Part shown: positions 6,158 through 9,637 of the stretch, in pieces
How positions within the stretch are numbered: the first letter of the stretch is position 1
Layout: each line of letters opens with the position of its first letter
NCBI GenBank assembly: GCA_905207535.1
Contig: CAJLLX010000078.1
Coordinates: 1 to 9,637, forward strand
Reading direction: 5' to 3'
DNA length: 9,637 bases
From: an uncultured Muribaculaceae bacterium
GTDB lineage: Bacteria > Bacteroidota > Bacteroidia > Bacteroidales > Muribaculaceae
Translations under genes and position numbers: made by a program
Notes under the pieces: generated by a model
Database searches by the model: none
What the model was told of the DNA's origin: nothing
What the model saw: only the letters and a program-made list of their open reading frames with translations

Positions 6158-7699
6158 CTATTTGAGGCCCCAGGTGGAGCGATCGAGGGAGCGGTAGGAG
6201 ATGGCTTCGGTGATATGATGGGGGAGGATATCGGCGGAAGCATCGAGGTCGGCGATGGTGCGGGCGACTTTGAGGATGCGATCGTAGGCGCGGGCGGACA
6301 TGTCGAAGCGGGTCATGGCGTGCTCGAGGATGGACATGGCTTCGGGGGTGGGACGGGCCCAGCGGGCGAGGAGGCGGGGTGTCATCTGGGCGTTGGAGTG
6401 GATGCCGGGGGTGTCGGCGAATCGGGCGGCCTGGATTTCACGGGCGCGGGTAACGCGGGCGCGGATGGCGGCGGATGATTCGCCGGGCTGAAGGCTCTGC
6501 AGCTCGGTAAAGGGGACGGGCATGATCTCTACCTGCAGGTCGATGCGATCGAGGAGCGGGCCTGAGATGCGGCCGAGATAGCGCTGCACCTGGGCCTGTG
6601 AACAGGTGCATTCTTTGGTGGGATGGTTGTAGTAGCCGCATGGACAGGGGTTCATGGAGGCCACGAGCATGAATCCGGCGGGATAGTCGATGGAATATTT
6701 GGCTCGGGAGATGCAGATGTGCCGGTCTTCGAGGGGCTGGCGCATCACTTCGAGTACTGTGCGGGAAAATTCGGGGAACTCATCGAGGAAGAGGACGCCA
6801 TTGTGGGCGAGTGAGATCTCGCCGGGCATGGGATTGGTGCCTCCTCCGACGAGGGCCACGGGTGAAATGGTGTGATGGGGAGCTCGGAAGGGTCGGGTGG
6901 TCATGAGCATGGATCCGCTCTTGAGTTTTCCGGCTACGGAGTGGATTTTGGTGGTTTCGAGTGCTTCGCTGAGTGTGAGCGGAGGGAGGATGGAGGGTAT
7001 GCGTTTGGCCATCATCGACTTGCCGGCTCCGGGAGGGCCAACAAGGAGGATGTTGTGGCCTCCGGCGCATGCCACTTCGAGGGCGCGCTTGACGCTTTCC
7101 TGGCCTTTGACGTCGGCAAAGTCGCAGTCGAAACTCTGAAAGGCGCGTGAAAACTCCTCGCGCGTGTTGACCACGGTGGGCTCCACCGTGGCGGTGCCCT
7201 GAAGGAAGTCGATGACCTGTCGGAGGTTGGTCATGCCGTAGACCTGCAGATTATTGACTACGGCGGCTTCGGTGGCGTTGGCAGCCGGGACGATCATCCC
7301 CTTCATGTGGGCCGCACGGGCCATGATGGCCATGGGGAGGACGCCCTTGACGGGGAGGAGGGTGCCGTCGAGGGATAGTTCGCCCATGATGAGGTAGTCG
7401 GCGAACTTGTCGTGGGCGATCTGCTCGTCGGCGGCGAGGACTCCGAGTGCGATGGGGAGGTCGTAGGCCGAGCCCTCCTTCTTGACGTCGGCGGGAGCCA
7501 TGTTGACTACCACTTTTTTGCGGGGGAAATTGAATCCGCTCTGCTGTATGGCCGCCATGACGCGCTCGGCGCTCTCCTTGACGGCGGTGTCGGGCAGTCC
7601 GACCATGACATACTGAAATCCGGCGTCGGTGACAACTTCGATAGTGATGGATATGGCGTCGATGCCCTGCAGGGCGGCACCGTAGGTTTTGACGAGCAT
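6158..7699 (-). CDS. comM: YifB/ComM family Mg-chelatase-like AAA+ ATPase
   Basis: In Vibrio cholerae and relatives ComM is a hexameric helicase that promotes branch migration when transformed DNA is integrated; in Bacteroidales the family is usual but its role is untested. The 513-aa product has an N-terminal ChlI-type domain (Lon-like fold, about 1-170, with MLVKTYGAALQGIDA and VGLPDTAVKES), an AAA+ core with Walker A GPPGAGKS (221-228) and Walker B VLFLDEFPEF (302-311), the family's cysteine cluster NPCPCG...CTC (Cys352, 354, 364, 366), LLDRIDLQVE, and a C-terminal Mg-chelatase domain. The frame stays open upstream, but ATG at 7699 begins exactly at the conserved N-terminus. It starts 19 bp after the lipoprotein gene, so the two are probably co-transcribed. 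Confidence 0.95.
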   Translation of the reverse strand: MLVKTYGAALQGIDAISITIEVVTDAGFQYVMVGLPDTAVKESAERVMAAIQQSGFNFPRKKVVVNMAPADVKKEGSAYDLPIALGVLAADEQIAHDKFADYLIMGELSLDGTLLPVKGVLPMAIMARAAHMKGMIVPAANATEAAVVNNLQVYGMTNLRQVIDFLQGTATVEPTVVNTREEFSRAFQSFDCDFADVKGQESVKRALEVACAGGHNILLVGPPGAGKSMMAKRIPSILPPLTLSEALETTKIHSVAGKLKSGSMLMTTRPFRAPHHTISPVALVGGGTNPMPGEISLAHNGVLFLDEFPEFSRTVLEVMRQPLEDRHICISRAKYSIDYPAGFMLVASMNPCPCGYYNHPTKECTCSQAQVQRYLGRISGPLLDRIDLQVEIMPVPFTELQSLQPGESSAAIRARVTRAREIQAARFADTPGIHSNAQMTPRLLARWARPTPEAMSILEHAMTRFDMSARAYDRILKVARTIADLDASADILPHHITEAISYRSLDRSTWGLK

Positions 7700-7718
7700 G
7701 GCCTTTGAAATGAGAGGT

Positions 7719-8756
7719 TTATGATTTTTTGACGGGCGGGATGAATCGGCGGGCACGACTGACCGAGGGGCCGCGATAGAGCACGGCTCCAGTGGAGTCG
7801 GCGACAATGAACCAGGGAGTGGAAGCGGGCGCTGCGCCGGCGAGCGCCGGGATGCTGTAGGGCGCCGGGCTCCAATAGCGCGAGATGAGGGGGGATGGAT
7901 CGCCCGGATTTTGGCGGATTGCCGAGTGCCAGGCGGCTGTGTCGCGGTCGGTGGAGATGGAGATGATGGCGAGGTCGGAGGCGCTGCGTCCGGGAGTGAG
8001 GGTGGAGAGAGCCGAGGTGATGGAATCGGCGCTACGCTGGGCGTCGTCGGCGATGATGATCAGATTGGCAGCCGCGCGAGAGATGCGCACCGGCTCGAGG
8101 GAGTCGGCGGTGGAGAAGAGCTTGAATTCCAAGGGGATAGAGATGGAATCGAGGGGGACGGTGAGCGGGGCGATGAGCTCGCGGTAGGAAGCCATCTCGA
8201 GATTGCGCACCACCTCGGGGCGGAGTGCGGCGATGAGCTTAAGTGCCTCAGTCTCACGGCCTCGTGGGTCGTAGAAGTCGGTGAGGAGTGCTCCCGAGAG
8301 GAGCCGGTCGGGGTGGTCGTTGATTTCCTTTACAATGGCGGCATTGAGTGCTGCGGTGTCGTGGTCTCGGACCGCTTTGGCATTTTTGGCGAGGAACTCC
8401 GCCAGTCGCTCCGACTCCTTGCTGCCCTCCACCTCCATGTCGGCAGGGTCGGTGGTGTTGATACGCAGGTCGACGGTCTGTCCCGGCTCCACGATGAGGC
8501 GGCCGATGACGGCGCCCTGAGAGGTGTAGATGCGGATGAGTGTGGGATGGTCAGCCTGGGCGAGGGCCATGAACTTGCCGTCGACCGCGGTGGCGGTGAC
8601 AGAGCGCACCGAGCCTCCGGAGAGGTAGATGAGGCGGAGATTGCCGGTGCCGAATCCGTCGACGATGCCGTTGATGCGAAATTGGCCCGATTCGGAGCAT
8701 GCCGAAAGGAGCAGGAGCCAGAGGGAGGCAAAGATGGTGAAAAGCTTGTGGTTCAT
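7719..8756 (-). CDS. Lipoprotein with DUF4369-like domain and cysteine-free thioredoxin-like domain
   Basis: The 345-aa product starts with a lipoprotein signal peptide (MNHKLFTIFASLWLLLLSAC), the lipidated cysteine being Cys20, so it is anchored in the outer or inner membrane facing the periplasm or surface. Residues about 25-110 form a beta-rich domain (INGIVDGFGTGNLRLIYLSG, then DGKF and LIVEPGQTVDL) that matches the DUF4369 pattern usually placed before a TlpA/ResA-type thioredoxin domain. Residues about 205-335 look like that second domain (LIIIADDAQ, LAIISISTD, STPWFIVADSTGAVLYRG with a cis-Pro-like position), but the CxxC motif is missing: Cys20 is the only cysteine in the protein. It therefore cannot be a disulfide reductase and may have a binding or structural role. 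ATG at 8756 puts the signal peptide at the N-terminus; an in-frame start at 8876 would add a second hydrophobic stretch and is unlikely. The domain names are recalled patterns, not search results. Confidence 0.83.
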   Translation of the reverse strand: MNHKLFTIFASLWLLLLSACSESGQFRINGIVDGFGTGNLRLIYLSGGSVRSVTATAVDGKFMALAQADHPTLIRIYTSQGAVIGRLIVEPGQTVDLRINTTDPADMEVEGSKESERLAEFLAKNAKAVRDHDTAALNAAIVKEINDHPDRLLSGALLTDFYDPRGRETEALKLIAALRPEVVRNLEMASYRELIAPLTVPLDSISIPLEFKLFSTADSLEPVRISRAAANLIIIADDAQRSADSITSALSTLTPGRSASDLAIISISTDRDTAAWHSAIRQNPGDPSPLISRYWSPAPYSIPALAGAAPASTPWFIVADSTGAVLYRGPSVSRARRFIPPVKKS

Positions 8757-8761
8757 ACCCA

Positions 8762-8793
8762 CAAAATTAGCATAAAAAAGTGGAAATGAGAAA
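8762..8793 (-). promoter_or_regulatory. Candidate promoter abutting the lipoprotein start codon
   Basis: On the minus strand TAATTTTG (8769 to 8762) matches the -7 consensus TAnnTTTG exactly, and TTTC (8793 to 8790) lies 20 bp upstream as an imperfect -33 element. The predicted start site would fall at about 8756, the first base of the ATG, implying a leaderless or nearly leaderless transcript. Alternatively the match is chance in an A/T-rich stretch and the gene is read from further upstream. Confidence 0.35.
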
Positions 8794-8859
8794 CTGAAAG
8801 CGAAGAGGATATAAAAAAAGATAAGGAAAATCTCACGACTTCCCTTACCCGGATACATA

Positions 8860-8903
8860 GTAATATTACCAGTCAATCAATTCAGTAATAGCCTTTATTA
8901 CTG
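8860..8903. promoter_or_regulatory. Pair of GTAATA palindromes upstream of the lipoprotein gene
   Basis: The hexamer GTAATA occurs four times as two palindromes: GTAATATTAC at 8860-8869 (overlapping halves) and CAGTAATA-5 nt-TATTACTG at 8883-8903 (8-bp arms). The left half-sites are 25 bp apart, about 2.4 helical turns. They lie 104-147 bp upstream of the lipoprotein ATG. This looks like a dimer-binding operator cluster; the second palindrome could also be a hairpin. Confidence 0.4.
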
Positions 8904-8959
8904 CGAATCAAATATGTGTAAATAAGCAATGGATATGCAAATGTACAAGCATTTGAGGT

Positions 8960-8990
8960 GGCAGTGGCGCCACACGCAGTGCGCCGTGCC
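8960..8990. repeat. GC-rich bulged hairpin
   Basis: GGCA (8960-8963) and GGCGC (8966-8970) pair with GCGCC (8981-8985) and TGCC (8987-8990), with small bulges between the two stems and a 10-nt loop in which CAC and GTG can partly extend the pairing. It lies in otherwise A/T-rich DNA. No T-run follows on either strand, so it is not a simple intrinsic terminator. Confidence 0.4.
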
Positions 8991-9078
8991 GTAGTTCAAT
9001 AAGCTTCCCTTTCAGTCGGCATCATCCTAAAAAACAGAGGGGGATGTGCACATGTAGCCGGGTAAGCGTCGTAATGAG

Positions 9079-9195
9079 GGAAATGAGAAAGGGGTGTGGA
9101 ACAAAGGATTGCAACCGGTCAGTTCTGAGGCACCGCCAAGCGCCAAGTCCAATAACCGGCAGATTTGCAACCCGTCCACACCCCAAGGTGTTTCC
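9079..9195. ncRNA. Nested dyad, candidate structured RNA
   Basis: Four pairs of arms nest in the correct order: GGAAA (9079-9083) with TTTCC (9191-9195); GGGGTGTGGA (9091-9100) with TCCACACCCC (9175-9184), perfect over 10 bp; TTGCAA (9109-9114) with TTGCAA (9165-9170); CCGGT (9115-9119) with ACCGG (9155-9159). Together they form a long rod of about 26 bp broken by internal loops, with a 35-nt apical region that includes TCAG-TT-CTGA. Nesting of four stems by chance is unlikely, though I cannot compute the probability. The strand is uncertain: a leftward promoter lies at 9409-9440, while a possible extra G-U pair (9078/9196) slightly favours plus-strand RNA. I recognise no known RNA family signature (RNase P, tmRNA, SRP). 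Confidence 0.35.
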
Positions 9196-9355
9196 TGAGT
9201 GGTCAAAAATGCTCGATTTTTCCTGGACTGATAAAAGAGTGGCGGATTTCAGAATGAAAAATGCGAGTACAGCTACAAAATTTAAAATTCCTCATCAGTA
9301 TTCATGAGCGGACTCTTCCGCTTTAGGGAGGGGGACCCTCAGGTCGCAAGGCGTC

Positions 9356-9399
9356 AAAAAAACTGATACCAAGCGATTCAGCTGAAATTTCTCAATTTC
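9356..9399 (-). terminator. Two short hairpins and a U7 tract just after a leftward promoter
   Basis: Reading leftward, the predicted transcript starts near 9403 and meets at once GAAATT-GAGA-AATTTC (9399 to 9384, 6-bp stem), then CTGA...TCAG (9381 to 9363, 4-bp stem with one more pair across a bulge), then seven T's (9362 to 9356). This could end transcription after about 47 nt, giving either a tiny RNA or an attenuator. The second stem is weak, so termination may be partial. Confidence 0.35.
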
Positions 9400-9408
9400 C
9401 TGTAAGTG

Positions 9409-9440
9409 CAAAGATACAATGCAAAATGCTGATTTACAAA
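9409..9440 (-). promoter_or_regulatory. Leftward Bacteroidetes consensus promoter
   Basis: On the minus strand TTTG (9440 to 9437), a 20-bp spacer, and TATCTTTG (9416 to 9409) match the -33/-7 consensus exactly. Transcription would start near 9403 and run toward the lipoprotein gene about 650 bp away, through the structured region. No start codon with a plausible gene follows within that distance before 8756, so the promoter serves either a non-coding RNA, a very long leader, or a lost gene. Confidence 0.6.
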
Positions 9441-9637
9441 TATCCAAGCGAAAATGTATTTAAAAAGTATCACATTTTTTCTTTTCGGCAACTTTGCGGG
9501 GAGGGTGAGCGCTGATAATCAGTGGATTAACAAATTGCAGAATTTTTAGGGCAAGAGGTCAGGGCAACGGCATTGTAACTTTCCCGAGTTTGATATAAAA
9601 TAGTCGAAAAATAATTTAACGAACTATTGCACAGTTC

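Larger units (their letters stand above)
8904..9637. other. Intergenic stretch without a convincing gene
   Basis: No frame here looks like a real protein. The longest plus-strand ATG frame (9044-9307, 87 codons) has a mixed composition with many Arg, Cys and His codons, and its reading crosses a nested dyad. A minus-strand frame at about 9284-9007 begins with a hydrophobic run (ILNFVAVLAFFIL) but has no ATG and opens right after a stop, so it could at most be a remnant. Base composition is more A/T-rich than the genes. What it does hold is structure: hairpins at 8960-8990, 9205-9221, 9307-9322 and 9328-9340, the nested dyad at 9079-9195, and a leftward promoter at 9409-9440. Beyond 9445 I see only short palindromes (CTGATAATCAG at 9512-9522, and GAACT/AGTTC arms at 9621-9637). 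It may be a decayed mobile-element end or a non-coding RNA locus. Confidence 0.5.

Noticed and set aside
9044..9307. An 87-codon plus-strand frame, directly followed by a 6-bp hairpin (9307-9322)
   Set aside because: It crosses the nested dyad, has a mixed composition with no domain, and no Bacteroidetes promoter precedes it. The last 30 codons look more protein-like, so a small remnant cannot be excluded.

Overview
This window looks like chromosomal DNA from a gut-type member of the Bacteroidales, with a GC-rich Muribaculaceae-like relative the best guess. Three things point there. The promoters match the Bacteroidetes form (TTTG, about 20 bp, TAnnTTTG), and starts are preceded by A/T-rich leaders rather than Shine-Dalgarno sites. 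The topoisomerase I ends in repeat modules instead of zinc fingers. The gene set (a DUF4369-type lipoprotein, a YifB/ComM ATPase, a GT10 fucosyltransferase and a radical SAM/SPASM protein) is typical of the order. The family-level placement is inference.

Layout, left to right. A promoter and hairpin leader precede a 55-codon gene for a small single-span membrane protein (268-435, +), followed by a strong hairpin. A near-consensus promoter (569-601) then drives topA (654-2978, +), with an RluA-type pseudouridine synthase only 9 bp downstream (2988-3908, +), evidently one operon. That operon converges on leftward genes with 27 bp between stop codons, a gap occupied by a perfect 14-bp tandem duplication.

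The leftward genes form two groups. DUF4369/thioredoxin-like lipoprotein (7719-8756) and comM/yifB (6158-7699) are 19 bp apart. After a perfect 24-bp palindrome and about 160 bp comes a second pair, a radical SAM/SPASM protein (4927-5994) and a GT10 fucosyltransferase (3936-4895), 31 bp apart. Housekeeping functions (DNA supercoiling, RNA modification, competence-type helicase) therefore sit next to a small glycan- or envelope-directed module.

The right-hand 881 bp (8757-9637) have no convincing gene but are highly structured: two GTAATA palindromes, a nested dyad spanning about 117 bp, several short hairpins, and a textbook leftward promoter followed at once by two hairpins and a T7 run. This is the best place to look for an undescribed RNA or a decayed mobile element. 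I found no CRISPR array, tRNA, rRNA, recognisable transposase or defence system. The most interesting leads are the structured intergenic region, the radical SAM-GT10 pair, the cysteine-free thioredoxin-like lipoprotein and the small membrane protein.
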